NCBI GenBank assembly: GCA_027067965.1
Contig: JAMOUV010000002.1
Coordinates: 124,001 to 188,000 of the forward strand
From: Flavobacteriales bacterium
GTDB taxonomy: Bacteria > Bacteroidota > Bacteroidia > Flavobacteriales > Flavobacteriaceae
Length of the DNA stretch: 64,000 bases
Direction: 5' to 3'
The stretch's first letter is position 1. Each line of letters starts with the position of its first letter. Positions 9,254-19,166 of this stretch are shown here, one piece after another. Position numbers and translations under genes: made by a program. The notes below the pieces were generated by a model, which was given only the letters and a program-made list of their open reading frames with translations, did no database searches and was not told the DNA's origin.

Positions 9254-9279
9254 GCATGGATAAGTTAGGTCATGTATAT

Positions 9280-9300
9280 CAATTTCACAAATGAAATTTG
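9280..9300. terminator. Weak hairpin between convergent genes
   Basis: CAATTTCA, loop CAAA, TGAAATTTG, in the 51-base gap between two convergent genes. It lacks a long T-run, so termination is only plausible. Confidence 0.3.
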
Positions 9301-9304
9301 AAAA

Positions 9305-10549
9305 TTATAAGAATTTCCAATAGAGGTAAAATATACTGAAAGCTATCAAAATAATCAAACTTAAAAGGGCATAAACCTTTAACCATCCAAGTGGCTTATG
9401 TGAAGGAGGAATTTCTTTTCCGGTGATTACCAAATAATTCAATAATGCAATGACCGGTGCCAATACAAAACTTAGCGTAGTGGCGAAATCCACCATTTGC
9501 TTCATATTCCGGCTAAAGAAAAGTAAAATAATCATGGTACCTAGCAGGAGTATTAGCATCCAGAAAAGCGTAAGATATTTTTCTTTTTTCCACCCGGGAA
9601 ATAAAATTCGTGTGGTTTTGCTCATTACTCTGGTATAGGCGTCATAACAAGTAAGGGTCGTGGAAAACATGGTAGTAAAAGCAGCCAATGCGATGATCCA
9701 GAATGCCCATGCGCCTACCGAAACGGTAAATAATTCAATAAGTTGTCCTGCAAATGCCACACTTCCGCTATGAAAACCCTTTCCACTTCCGTGCATAATC
9801 AATGCCCCCAGCGTAAGAAATCCGATGGCGGTAATAATAGTAGCCAAGTAACCGGTATGAAAATCGGTGAGCATGGCACGTAAATCCGTATGACTGTGAA
9901 AAGATTTATTTTTGGCTTCGGTCCATAAAGATTGCCATACCGACACATCCAATGGTGCCGGCATCCATCCGACAAAAGCAATCAGAAAAGCAAGATGCAC
10001 AGGATTTTTTAATGAAAAATCATAAAAAAATAAATGAATTTCTCCGGGAGGATTTTTTATAAAAGCCATAAAAACCGCCATAAACAATGTAATAACCAAT
10101 ACAAGCATTACATATTTGATCAATCCGTCGAGAAGGCGATATTTTCCGAAAATAAGTAAAAGGGCTACAGTTATTAACAAAATAAAGGTAAGCATCGCCA
10201 CCGGAAGACCTGTATTGATGAGTTGTTCCAAAAGGCCTGCGGTTACCAAACTTACTCCGGCTTGCAAAACAAACATAGATAATAATGAGACGGCAAAAAA
10301 TAGCCATACCGCCCATTTTCCCAAAAGATGATATCCTTCTATAATATTTTTACCCGTTATAGCCGTATATTGAGGAGCAAAGCGAAAAAAAGGATATTTC
10401 AAAGCGTTAGCCAATAATATAATACCGAGCAATTCGAAGCCGAAATTGGCTCCCGCCCGGGTAGATTGTACCAAATGAGATACCCCGATGGCTGCTCCCG
10501 CATATAATAATCCGGGGCCGAGTAACCGAAGCCATTTACGAAAATTCAT
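9305..10549 (-). CDS. Nramp-family transporter, atypical metal site
   Basis: 414 residues with about 11 membrane helices and the Nramp family pattern (GPGLLYAGAAIG in the first helix, GxMP-like GWMPAPLD in the sixth). Canonical Nramp proteins move Mn2+/Fe2+ with protons and coordinate metal through DPGN in helix 1 and MPH in helix 6. Here helix 1 reads GVSHLVQ, with no DPGN, and helix 6 keeps the methionine but not the histidine. The substrate may therefore differ. Monocistronic, convergent with the upstream gene and divergent from tgt. Confidence 0.75.
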   Translation of the reverse strand: MNFRKWLRLLGPGLLYAGAAIGVSHLVQSTRAGANFGFELLGIILLANALKYPFFRFAPQYTAITGKNIIEGYHLLGKWAVWLFFAVSLLSMFVLQAGVSLVTAGLLEQLINTGLPVAMLTFILLITVALLLIFGKYRLLDGLIKYVMLVLVITLFMAVFMAFIKNPPGEIHLFFYDFSLKNPVHLAFLIAFVGWMPAPLDVSVWQSLWTEAKNKSFHSHTDLRAMLTDFHTGYLATIITAIGFLTLGALIMHGSGKGFHSGSVAFAGQLIELFTVSVGAWAFWIIALAAFTTMFSTTLTCYDAYTRVMSKTTRILFPGWKKEKYLTLFWMLILLLGTMIILLFFSRNMKQMVDFATTLSFVLAPVIALLNYLVITGKEIPPSHKPLGWLKVYALLSLIILIAFSIFYLYWKFL

Positions 10550-10664
10550 ATAGCGAATTTATGAATATTTCAAAAAAATTAAAAAATATTATACTTGCCA
10601 GCATTTAATTCTTCACCTCTTATTCCCTCAAAAAATCGTATTTTCGCAGCAGTATTTAGCGCAG

Positions 10665-11795
10665 ATGAAATTCAGTATAGAAAAGTATTGTAACGACACT
10701 TCGGCTCGTGCCGGCACAATTGAACTTCCGCATGGAAAGGTACATACACCTATCTTTATGCCGGTGGGCACGGTTGGGAGCGTGAAAGCCGTACATCAAA
10801 GAGAATTGAAGGAAGATATCGGTGCCGAGATTATTTTGGGGAACACTTATCATTTATACTTGCGTCCCGGGACGGACATTCTTCATCAAGCCGGCGGACT
10901 TCATCGATTTATGAATTGGGACCGGCCGATTTTGACCGATAGCGGCGGATTTCAAGTTTATTCCTTATCCACTACAAGAAAAATTAAAGAAGAGGGCGTT
11001 CGATTCAAATCGCATATTGACGGTTCCTATCATTTTTTTTCACCCGAACGCGTGATGGAAATTCAACGGCGTATAGGCGCGGATGTTATCATGGCTTTCG
11101 ATGAATGTACGGATTGGCCGGTGGATTATCAATATGCCAAAAATTCCATGGAAATGACCCACCGCTGGCTCGACCGGTGTATTTCACATTTGGATAAAGT
11201 ACCTCCCGAATATGGCTATGACCAAGCATTATTTCCCATTGTGCAAGGAAGCACCTTTAAGGATTTAAGAAAGCAATCGGCGGAATATATTGCTTCGAAG
11301 GACGCACCCGGTAATGCCATCGGCGGGCTCTCGGTAGGCGAACCGGCCGAACAAATGTATGAAATGACTCAAATTGTGTGTGATATACTTCCCAAGGACA
11401 AACCGCGTTATTTAATGGGAGTAGGGACACCGGTAAATATTTTGGAAAGTATAGCACTTGGCGTGGATATGTTCGATTGTGTCATGCCTACCAGAAATGC
11501 GAGAAATGCCATGTTATTTACTTCGGAAGGAATAATAAATATCCGCAATGCCAAATGGAAAAATGATTTTTCGCCCCTTGACCCCTTGGGTATCAGTTTT
11601 GTAGATACCCAATATTCCAAGGCCTATTTGCGCCATTTGTTTACGGCCAATGAAATTTTGGCCAAACAAATTGCAAGTATTCATAACTTGGGATTTTATT
11701 TGTGGTTGGTAAAAGAAGCCCGGAAGCATATTATCGAAGGAGATTTCGGCTCATGGAAAAATCAAATGGTAAAAAAAATAAGCACGCGATTGTGA
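10665..11795 (+). CDS. tgt: tRNA-guanine transglycosylase
   Basis: Exchanges guanine 34 for a queuine precursor in tRNAs with GUN anticodons. The 376-residue protein has the TGT core: MPVGTVGSVK, LTDSGGFQVYSL with the catalytic-site Asp, the second active-site segment DCVMPTRNARNA, and YLRHLF. The zinc-binding CxCxxC expected before YLRHLF is replaced by ISFVDTQYSK, with no cysteine; the histidine of SIHN remains. I recall the same loss in flavobacterial homologues. The 3' end overlaps the next gene by 43 bases. Confidence 0.93.
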   Translation: MKFSIEKYCNDTSARAGTIELPHGKVHTPIFMPVGTVGSVKAVHQRELKEDIGAEIILGNTYHLYLRPGTDILHQAGGLHRFMNWDRPILTDSGGFQVYSLSTTRKIKEEGVRFKSHIDGSYHFFSPERVMEIQRRIGADVIMAFDECTDWPVDYQYAKNSMEMTHRWLDRCISHLDKVPPEYGYDQALFPIVQGSTFKDLRKQSAEYIASKDAPGNAIGGLSVGEPAEQMYEMTQIVCDILPKDKPRYLMGVGTPVNILESIALGVDMFDCVMPTRNARNAMLFTSEGIINIRNAKWKNDFSPLDPLGISFVDTQYSKAYLRHLFTANEILAKQIASIHNLGFYLWLVKEARKHIIEGDFGSWKNQMVKKISTRL

Positions 11796-12877
11796 TAAAA
11801 AAGATTGACAAATATATATTAAAACAATATTTCGGGACTTTTCTCGGAATGTTTTTGCTGTTTATTCCCATCAGTATTTTAGTGGATTTGGGCGAACGGC
11901 TCAATAAATTTGTCGAAAACAAAGTGCCTCTATCGGAAGTAATTGTTTACTATAAATCATTTATCCTTACCTTCTTTAATGTATTGTTTCCCATATTCTT
12001 GTTTTTGTCTATCATTTGGTTTACTTCCCGGATGGCTCAAAATACCGAAATTATCGCCATTCTAAACGGCGGCATGCCTTTTTGGCGATTCGTGATGCCT
12101 TATTTGGTCGGCGCATTGATAATAGCAGGGACGGTAATATATTTGAATACCAATATAATTCCGAAGGCCAGAATGACTTATAATGAATTTTGGAGCACTT
12201 ATTTTAATAAATGGGGAAATTACCGGGAGAAAAACGATGTGTACCGACAATTGGACAGTACAAATTATGTATATGCTTCGAGTATTAATCACAAAGCCAA
12301 TATGGCTTACGACTTTATTTTAGAAAAAATAGAAAACGATCGCTTAATTTTCAGACTTTATGCACAGCGTATAAAAAGGCGCAGTGATACATCCAATATG
12401 TATACATTAAGCAATGTAACCAAGCGATATTTTTTGGAAAACGGCAAACAATATGTGCAAAAACAACTCGTATTCGATACCATTATGCCTTTTACTTTCG
12501 ACGATTTGACGCCGATGAATTACGTGGCCGAAGGTTTGAATAATAAGGAATTGAAAAAGTTCATCGAAAAGGAAAAATTGCGTGGTTCCAGAAATATAGG
12601 TCGTTATTTACTGGAGAAATATAAAAGGATCAGTTTACCCGTTTCGGCATTAATACTCACCTTCATCGCGGTAGCGGTAGCTTCCAGAAAACGCCGGGGC
12701 GGAATCGGATTGAATTTGGCTATTGGTGTGGCTATCGCATTCGGATATGTTTTCTTTGAAAAAATATTTAGTATCCTGACTGTAAAATCCGGCTTTAATC
12801 CTTTTTTGGCCGCATGGATTCCTAATTTGATTTTTTTATTTCTGGCTTTATATTTATTAAAAAATGCGCAACGATAA
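11753..12877 (+). CDS. YjgP/YjgQ family permease (LptF/LptG-like)
   Basis: Predicted inner-membrane subunit of the lipopolysaccharide export ABC transporter. The 374-residue form has two membrane helices near each end (about 24-45, 70-90, then 288-375) with a large periplasmic beta-jellyroll region between, the LptF/G layout. I choose ATG 11753 (MEKSNGKKN), preceded by AAGGAG; the longer frame from 11702 begins with a GTG-like codon deep inside tgt. It overlaps tgt by 43 bases and the next gene by 14, so the three form one translation unit. LptF versus LptG cannot be decided. Confidence 0.85.
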   Translation: MEKSNGKKNKHAIVIKKIDKYILKQYFGTFLGMFLLFIPISILVDLGERLNKFVENKVPLSEVIVYYKSFILTFFNVLFPIFLFLSIIWFTSRMAQNTEIIAILNGGMPFWRFVMPYLVGALIIAGTVIYLNTNIIPKARMTYNEFWSTYFNKWGNYREKNDVYRQLDSTNYVYASSINHKANMAYDFILEKIENDRLIFRLYAQRIKRRSDTSNMYTLSNVTKRYFLENGKQYVQKQLVFDTIMPFTFDDLTPMNYVAEGLNNKELKKFIEKEKLRGSRNIGRYLLEKYKRISLPVSALILTFIAVAVASRKRRGGIGLNLAIGVAIAFGYVFFEKIFSILTVKSGFNPFLAAWIPNLIFLFLALYLLKNAQR

Positions 12878-13742
12878 ATCGCCCCGATCGTATTATGCTT
12901 TGATGCATTTTATTATATTCGTTTGGGGATTTACGGCGGTATTAGGCGCATTAATTTCTTTGAAACCCATAGCGCTTACTTGGTACAGGTTACTAATTTC
13001 CGTCGTTCTATTAGCCATTTGGATCATATTTATACGAAAGAAAAAAATTATTTTAACCGCTTATGACCTTAAAAGAATTGCATGGAACGGCATACTGATC
13101 GGATTACATTGGCTTTTATTTTTTAAGGCCATAAAAACCGGTGGTGTATCGGTAACCTTGGTAGCAATGTCCTCCGGCGCTTTTTTTACTTCTATATTGG
13201 AACCTTTTATTTATGGAAAAAAAATAAAATTTTATGAAATACTCTTCGGGTTGCTCGTTATTATTGTAATGTATTTTACTTTTAAAATAAGTCATGTCAA
13301 TTGGTTAGCCGTATTTTTTGGAATCGCAGCCGCTTTTTTCGGCTCCTTGTTCTCCATTTTTAATGCCCGGCTTATACACCGTTTTCCGGCCACCGTTCTT
13401 TCTTTTTACGAACTGTTATTTGCTTGGATACTAATTGGTATAATAATATTATTTTCAGAAAATTATAACGATTTATTTAAAGTTACACTTCAAGATGCAA
13501 TTTGGCTATTCATACTTGGAAGCATTTGTACGGCTTATGCATTTACCGTTTCCTTGGAAATATTGCGAAAAATCAGTCCGTTTACGCTTACACTCTCCAT
13601 CAATCTCGAACCGGTTTACGGAATCATACTTGCCTTGTTAATATTCGGAGATAAGGAAAAAATGCCGGCCGGATTTTACATCGGTGCGTTTTTTATTCTC
13701 CTCATAGTAACGGCCGAAGGTATTATAAAATTGAGAAAATAA
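12864..13742 (+). CDS. EamA/DMT-family transporter
   Basis: 292 residues with ten hydrophobic helices in two homologous halves of five, as in EamA (drug/metabolite) permeases. The first half has FIIFVWGFTAVLGALISLKP, the second EPVYGIILALLIFGDKE, the two EamA signature segments. Substrate is unknown. It starts inside the end of the permease gene (14-base overlap). Confidence 0.85.
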   Translation: MRNDKSPRSYYALMHFIIFVWGFTAVLGALISLKPIALTWYRLLISVVLLAIWIIFIRKKKIILTAYDLKRIAWNGILIGLHWLLFFKAIKTGGVSVTLVAMSSGAFFTSILEPFIYGKKIKFYEILFGLLVIIVMYFTFKISHVNWLAVFFGIAAAFFGSLFSIFNARLIHRFPATVLSFYELLFAWILIGIIILFSENYNDLFKVTLQDAIWLFILGSICTAYAFTVSLEILRKISPFTLTLSINLEPVYGIILALLIFGDKEKMPAGFYIGAFFILLIVTAEGIIKLRK

Positions 13743-13743
13743 T

Positions 13744-14298
13744 CTAAAAAGTCCATGTAATGGCAAATGAGGGTATCATTCTTCCATGATTGCCCGGAAC
13801 CACGGACATATCCCGACTTAATTTAATGGCATATTTATACCGAATTTTTTCTTGTTTTTCGTGTAATTTATAATCACCGTGAATCACATCATACAAGTAA
13901 GTAGATAGGGCAGTAGCAAATGCAACCAAATATAAATACCTATAGTTCCCCTGTAAGAAATCCGTTTGGGTTTGCTGGATATTATTAAATTTATTTCTTT
14001 CGATAAGATAAGTTACCCCTACCGTAATATATGAAGCGGAGCGAATGCCAATCAGCCAATATCCGGTTTTCGGTTCACGGGCTTTGAAATGGATATAACC
14101 CGGTACAATACCTGCAAAAATCCAATCCTTCATTCTTATATTTTGCGAAAGCAATTCGAATTCTTCAAAAGTCATGTTCCCGGGGATAGCAGGCAATTTA
14201 TAATTGGCATTTTTGTTTTTATGGTAGATATCCACATCTTGGGCAAGCAGAAGGTTAGTAAAAATGGTTAATATGAGTAACAAAAATGTTTTTTTCAT
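13744..14298 (-). CDS. Secreted hypothetical protein
   Basis: 184 residues with a cleavable signal peptide (about 1-19, ending LLLAQ). Residues 55-75 and 80-100 are moderately hydrophobic (AGIVPGYIHF, GYWLIGIRSASYITVGVTYLIE) and another stretch lies at 121-137, resembling DUF5683-like Bacteroidota proteins, but I do not recognise it firmly. No motif indicates function. Convergent with the DMT gene, one base apart. Confidence 0.5.
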   Translation of the reverse strand: MKKTFLLLILTIFTNLLLAQDVDIYHKNKNANYKLPAIPGNMTFEEFELLSQNIRMKDWIFAGIVPGYIHFKAREPKTGYWLIGIRSASYITVGVTYLIERNKFNNIQQTQTDFLQGNYRYLYLVAFATALSTYLYDVIHGDYKLHEKQEKIRYKYAIKLSRDMSVVPGNHGRMIPSFAITWTF

Positions 14299-14487
14299 CG
14301 TTTGCTTTTCGTTTTTGTAAAGTTATGAAATAAGTTTCTATAGGATGAAATTGATTATTAAAAATATATTCTATATAATAAAAATTCGAAATTTTATAAA
14401 AAATATTGGTGAAATTAAACAAAAAATAGAGATGAATTTTAAAGTAAAAATCTAAGAAAATTGCTTGGCAAGGAAAGGTGAATTTAA

Positions 14488-14495
14488 TACCTTTG
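14488..14495 (+). promoter_or_regulatory. -7 box of the pheT promoter
   Basis: TACCTTTG, 21 bases before the pheT ATG; TTG at 14465-14467 is 20 bases upstream and fits the -33 element. The rest of the 217-base spacer is AT-rich with no gene. Confidence 0.6.
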
Positions 14496-14515
14496 CATTA
14501 ATTAATTTATGAAAA

Positions 14516-16951
14516 ATGAAAATTTCTTACAATTGGCTTAAAGATTTTATTGATGTGGATTTGCCGGCTACCGAAGTGGCAGAAATTTTGACCAATACGG
14601 GTTTGGAAGTTGAAAAAATTCATCCTTTTTCAACAGTAAAAAATGATTTGGAAGGGGTGGTGGTCGGAAAAGTACTTGAAGTAAAAAAACATCCTAATGC
14701 AGATAAACTTTTTTTGACCCGGGTGGATTTGGGCGACGGAAAACCCGTTCAAATAGTATGCGGAGCGCCCAATGTGGCCGAAGGACAGAAGGTACCCGTG
14801 GCCACCATCGGGACGAAATTATTATTGCCCGGCGGAAAAGAATTAAAGATCAAAAAAGGAAAAATCAGAGGAGAGGAAAGTTATGGTATGATTTGCGCCG
14901 AAGACGAATTGGGTTTGGGCGACAGTCATGACGGAATTATGGTGTTGGATGAAAATATTGAAGCGGGCAAGCCATTGAAAGAAGTTTTGAATATTGAAAA
15001 CGACGAAGTGTTCGAAATCGGGCTGACACCCAACCGTTCCGACGCCATGAGTCATTACGGCGTGGCCCGGGATTTATATGCCAAATTGAGTTTTGACGGC
15101 AAACAAGTGAACTTACGGCAGCGAAGTACCTCTCAGTTTGTTACGGAAGTAAAAATAACACCTGTCAATATCAATATTCAATCAAAAGAAAAATGTCCGC
15201 GTTATGTGGGTTTAGTTATTCAAAACGTGAAAATTGTCGAAAGTCCGGAATGGTTGAAAAACCGGCTAAAAGCCATTGGCATAAATCCTAAAAATTTGTT
15301 GGTCGATATTACCAATTTTGTCATGCATGATATCGGCCAACCGATGCATGCTTTTGATTTAAAAACCATTAAAGGAAACCAAATCATCGTAAGAAATGCC
15401 CGTAAAGGAGAAAAAATTTTGGCTTTGGACGATAACGAATACGAACTTAATGAAGAAGATTTGGTCATTGCCAATGAAAACGAACCGATGGCTATCGCCG
15501 GTGTTATAGGAGGAAAACATTCCGCTATTAATGAACACACTACGGATATTTTATTGGAGAGCGCATATTTTGATCCGGTTACGGTGCGCAAAACCGCTAA
15601 ACGCTTGGGAATAGCCACGGATTCTTCCTTTCGATTCGAACGCGGCATCGATCCGCAGATTACGGAATTGGCCATGAAATGGGCTGCCATCCTTATTAAA
15701 GAACATATTCCGGATGCGGTGGTAACCGAAATTGTGGACGAAACGGTCAAAACCATCGTGCCCGTTTCCATTAATCTTACTTACGATTATATATGGCGAT
15801 TAATCGGAGAAAAAATTAACCGCGATCAAATCAAACAAATTTTGCATTTACTGGAATTTCAAATTCTTTTAAGTAATGATGAAAATCTTTCGGTTAAGGT
15901 ACCGCCATACCGGGTCGATGTAACCAGACCTGCCGATGTGGTGGAAGAAATATTGCGAATTTACGGCTATAATGCCGTCAATTTACCCGAAAAAATGAAA
16001 TTCAGTGTGTCGCATGAAGAGATGCCCGGCACGGAAAAAATAGAGCAAATTGCGGCGGAATTATTGGTAAGCTCGGGTTATTTTGAAACCATGTCGGTTT
16101 CCATGCTGCCCGAAGACATACCGGAAATTTCAAATTCTTTCAACGAAAAAGAGGCGGTAATGCTTTTAAATCCGCTGAGTAAGGAACATACCGTGATGCG
16201 TCAGGATTTGCTTCTGTCCGCCTTGCAAAATATTCAATACAATATGAACCGCCAACGGGACGATTTGGCCTTTTTCGAATTCGGAAAGGCATATTTCAAG
16301 GATGATGAGGCCAAATATCGCGAAGAAAAAATATTATCCTTGGCCGTCACCGGAAATCTCACTACCGAAAATTGGCTTGAAAACAAGCGTCCCGAAGGAT
16401 TTTTTTATTTAAAAGGAACCATTGAAAAATTATTCGAACGTTTCGGTGTGGCATACAAAGAGTCCGGCTATGTACACCCCGATTTTTCGGATGCCATTAT
16501 TTTCAAAACCCCGAAGAGCGATATTATGGTAGCCGGATATGTACGTAACGATTTATTGAAAAAATTCGGCATCAAGAAACCGGTTTATTTTGCCTCTATC
16601 CGTTGGGATGATTTTATCGATTCCGTCAAAAAAGCCGGTGTAAAACGATTCAGTCCGTTCTCCAAATATCCTTCCGTACGCAGAGACCTGGCGCTTTTGG
16701 TTGATAAAAAGGTTACTTATGCCGAATTATATGATATTGCCGTTGAAACCGAAAGAAAATTATTGGAAAGCGTGAATTTATTTGATGTATATGAAGGAAA
16801 AAATATTCCCGAAGGGAAAAAATCTTATGCGCTTTCGTTCATTTTGCGTGCTCCCGATAAAACTTTGAATGACAAACAAGCCGATAAGGTCATGCAACGC
16901 ATTTTGAAAGCATTCATGGAAAAAACCGGCGCCAAATTGCGCGATAAATAA
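14516..16951 (+). CDS. pheT: Phenylalanyl-tRNA synthetase beta subunit
   Basis: Beta chain of the (alpha-beta)2 synthetase. 811 residues, normal length. N-terminal EMAP/tRNA-binding domain (about 40-150; HPNADKLFLTRVD), B3/B4 editing domain (about 210-390), B5 domain (RPADVVEEILRIYGY), the synthetase-like core, and a C-terminal ferredoxin-fold anticodon-binding domain (FSKYPSVRRDLALLVD). pheS is not in the window. The following gene starts 8 bases after the stop. Confidence 0.96.
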   Translation: MKISYNWLKDFIDVDLPATEVAEILTNTGLEVEKIHPFSTVKNDLEGVVVGKVLEVKKHPNADKLFLTRVDLGDGKPVQIVCGAPNVAEGQKVPVATIGTKLLLPGGKELKIKKGKIRGEESYGMICAEDELGLGDSHDGIMVLDENIEAGKPLKEVLNIENDEVFEIGLTPNRSDAMSHYGVARDLYAKLSFDGKQVNLRQRSTSQFVTEVKITPVNINIQSKEKCPRYVGLVIQNVKIVESPEWLKNRLKAIGINPKNLLVDITNFVMHDIGQPMHAFDLKTIKGNQIIVRNARKGEKILALDDNEYELNEEDLVIANENEPMAIAGVIGGKHSAINEHTTDILLESAYFDPVTVRKTAKRLGIATDSSFRFERGIDPQITELAMKWAAILIKEHIPDAVVTEIVDETVKTIVPVSINLTYDYIWRLIGEKINRDQIKQILHLLEFQILLSNDENLSVKVPPYRVDVTRPADVVEEILRIYGYNAVNLPEKMKFSVSHEEMPGTEKIEQIAAELLVSSGYFETMSVSMLPEDIPEISNSFNEKEAVMLLNPLSKEHTVMRQDLLLSALQNIQYNMNRQRDDLAFFEFGKAYFKDDEAKYREEKILSLAVTGNLTTENWLENKRPEGFFYLKGTIEKLFERFGVAYKESGYVHPDFSDAIIFKTPKSDIMVAGYVRNDLLKKFGIKKPVYFASIRWDDFIDSVKKAGVKRFSPFSKYPSVRRDLALLVDKKVTYAELYDIAVETERKLLESVNLFDVYEGKNIPEGKKSYALSFILRAPDKTLNDKQADKVMQRILKAFMEKTGAKLRDK

Positions 16952-16959
16952 TTTAAATT

Positions 16960-18000
16960 ATGAAAATCTCAAATTTTCTTCAGTCATTGCTTTTCTCGGC
17001 AATAGCATTGCTATTGGTTTCTTCATGCGGCAGTGTGGAAAATTCCGGTTCGCAGGGTTCATCCACATCCCAATTTGCCGTGGTTGTTCACGGAGGAGCG
17101 GGGTATATTAAAAATTTACCACCCGAAGTCGAAAAACGTTATGAAGAAGGGTTACAAAATGCATTAAACCGGGCATATGCCGTATTGGAACAGGGCGGTT
17201 CGGCCGTGGCGGCGGTTGAAGCGGCCATTCGTTATATGGAGGACGATTCTATTTTTAATGCCGGACGCGGTTCGGTTCTGACCAATAAAGGCGGGGTGGA
17301 AATGGATGCCTCTATTATGGACGGCAAAACCTTGAATGCAGGAGCCGTGGCTCGCGTGAAGCATATTAAAAATCCGATTTCGGCCGCCCGTTTGGTTATG
17401 GACAGTTGCAGGCATGTGTTTTTGGTAGGCGACGGTGCCGAAGAATTTGCTTTGGAATACGGATTACAACTCATGCCCGAAGAATATTTTATTTTGGAAA
17501 AACGCAAAAAGCAATTAAAGAGGATTCATTCCAAGCAAGCGTCCTTGCAAAAAGATTGGGACGTATTGCGAAAATACGGCACGGTGGGTTGTGTGGCCAT
17601 GGATAAGAACGGAAATTTGGCCGCCGGTACTTCCACGGGCGGTATGATGAACAAACGCTACGGACGGGTAGGGGATTCGCCTATTATCGGTGCGGGAACC
17701 TATGCCGACAACCAAACCTGCGCGGTATCCGCTACCGGAACGGGCGAAAATTTTATTCGTACTGCTGCGGCTTTTCGGGTATCGGCCCTTATGCAGTATT
17801 TAAACAAACCGCTTGACGAAGCCCTTAGACTTTCTATTGAAAAAATGGAATCAACCGGTGGGGACGGCGGATTTATCGGAATCGATAAAAACGGACATAT
17901 TTCGTGGTATTTCAATACCGAGGGAATGTTTCGCGGTTACAAGACCTCATCGGGCGAACAAAAAATCGAAATGTATCATCCGGATTATTATAAAAAATAA
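16960..18000 (+). CDS. Isoaspartyl peptidase / L-asparaginase lipoprotein (Ntn hydrolase)
   Basis: Type 2 asparaginase-like Ntn hydrolase that cleaves itself and uses the new N-terminal threonine to hydrolyse beta-aspartyl peptides or asparagine. The signal peptide ends in a lipobox at Cys23 (LLVSSC), so the enzyme is exported and lipidated. The cleavage site is in YGTVGCVAMD with Thr208 as nucleophile; GTSTGGMMNK and ATGTGE form the substrate and threonine-activating loops. 346 residues is typical. Co-transcribed with pheT by spacing. Confidence 0.88.
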   Translation: MKISNFLQSLLFSAIALLLVSSCGSVENSGSQGSSTSQFAVVVHGGAGYIKNLPPEVEKRYEEGLQNALNRAYAVLEQGGSAVAAVEAAIRYMEDDSIFNAGRGSVLTNKGGVEMDASIMDGKTLNAGAVARVKHIKNPISAARLVMDSCRHVFLVGDGAEEFALEYGLQLMPEEYFILEKRKKQLKRIHSKQASLQKDWDVLRKYGTVGCVAMDKNGNLAAGTSTGGMMNKRYGRVGDSPIIGAGTYADNQTCAVSATGTGENFIRTAAAFRVSALMQYLNKPLDEALRLSIEKMESTGGDGGFIGIDKNGHISWYFNTEGMFRGYKTSSGEQKIEMYHPDYYKK

Positions 18001-18018
18001 AACATCATTAACTTGAAA

Positions 18019-19152
18019 TTAAAAAGGGTTTTTAATAAAAAAACTCTCGATTTTTTCAATGATATATTCCATTTCGTTGCCGGTTAATCCGGCACCCGAC
18101 GGAAGCAAAACGGTTTTGCGGAAAAACTCATAAGTTTCGTTCCGGCCGAAATAATGATATTTTTCAAACAACGGCATCAAATGAAGCGGATACCAAGTAT
18201 GACGCGTTTCTATACCGTTTTCTTCCATAAATTGAATGAACTCTCCGGGGCTATGCTTATCTAAAATCATGATATTCAGCCAATAATTGGTGCCACCTCC
18301 CGGAAAATCTTTAAAAATCCGGACCGGGACTGAATTTAGATGTTTTAAATAATATCGATGGATTGCTTCTTTTTTTTGCAGAAAATCCGGCAATTTCTTT
18401 ATTTGAGCCATTCCCAAAGCGGCCAGCAAATTGCTAAATTGGTAATTGTATCCTACTTCCTTATGATAATAATACGGACGTGGCTCTTTGGCCTGCGACG
18501 ATAGAAAACGGATATATTCGGCCTTTTCTTTGTCATGCGTCAAAACCGCCCCGCCTCCCGAAGTGGAAATGATTTTATTGCCGTTAAAAGATAAGATACC
18601 AAATTTTCCGAATGTACCCGTATGCTGATGTTCATAGAACGTGCCCATCGATTCGGCGGCATCTTCAATAAGGGGAATTTCATATTTCTCGGCAATTTCT
18701 TTTATTTCTTTAAGCGGAGCGGCAATGCCGTAAATATGCACCGTAATAATGGCCTTGGGTTTGGTTTGATATTTCGAGATAATAAATTTAATCGCTTCTT
18801 CCAAATAAGCGGGCGACATATTAATTTGCCCTTGATCGCTATCCACCAATACGGGAATGGCCTTTTCATAAAGCACGGGATTGGCGGTGGCTACAAAAGT
18901 GTGTGTAGGAAGAATGACGAAATCACCTTCTTGAATATGCAATGCCTTTAAAATCAAATGCAAAGCCGCAGTGCCCGATTGTAATGCCACGGCATACGGG
19001 GATTTCGTATAAGCCGATAATTCTTTTTCGAATCGCTCTACATAAGGCCCGCCGGGCGCAATCCATCCGGAGCGAATGGCTTCTCCGACCATTTGAATTT
19101 CTTCGTCGGAAGCCAAGGGTTTATGTAAATATATATATTTGTCCGGAGTCAT
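18019..19152 (-). CDS. DegT/DnrJ/EryC1-family aminotransferase
   Basis: PLP enzyme of the sugar aminotransferase family, 377 residues. The PLP lysine is K193 in SFNGNKIISTSGGG, with the phosphate-anchoring QSGTAALH (58-65), THTFVATANP and DAAES before it. Members transfer an amino group to 4-keto sugars destined for surface glycans, and the PglE/LegC subgroup resembles this one, but the exact sugar is undetermined. Last gene of an apparent dnaX-DUF2520-aminotransferase operon. Confidence 0.85.
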   Translation of the reverse strand: MTPDKYIYLHKPLASDEEIQMVGEAIRSGWIAPGGPYVERFEKELSAYTKSPYAVALQSGTAALHLILKALHIQEGDFVILPTHTFVATANPVLYEKAIPVLVDSDQGQINMSPAYLEEAIKFIISKYQTKPKAIITVHIYGIAAPLKEIKEIAEKYEIPLIEDAAESMGTFYEHQHTGTFGKFGILSFNGNKIISTSGGGAVLTHDKEKAEYIRFLSSQAKEPRPYYYHKEVGYNYQFSNLLAALGMAQIKKLPDFLQKKEAIHRYYLKHLNSVPVRIFKDFPGGGTNYWLNIMILDKHSPGEFIQFMEENGIETRHTWYPLHLMPLFEKYHYFGRNETYEFFRKTVLLPSGAGLTGNEMEYIIEKIESFFIKNPF

Positions 19153-19166
19153 AATAATTTTAAATT

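Noticed and set aside
11702-11752. N-terminal extension of the YjgP/Q permease
   Set aside because: It adds a basic segment inside tgt; ATG 11753 has an AAGGAG upstream and gives the family N-terminus.
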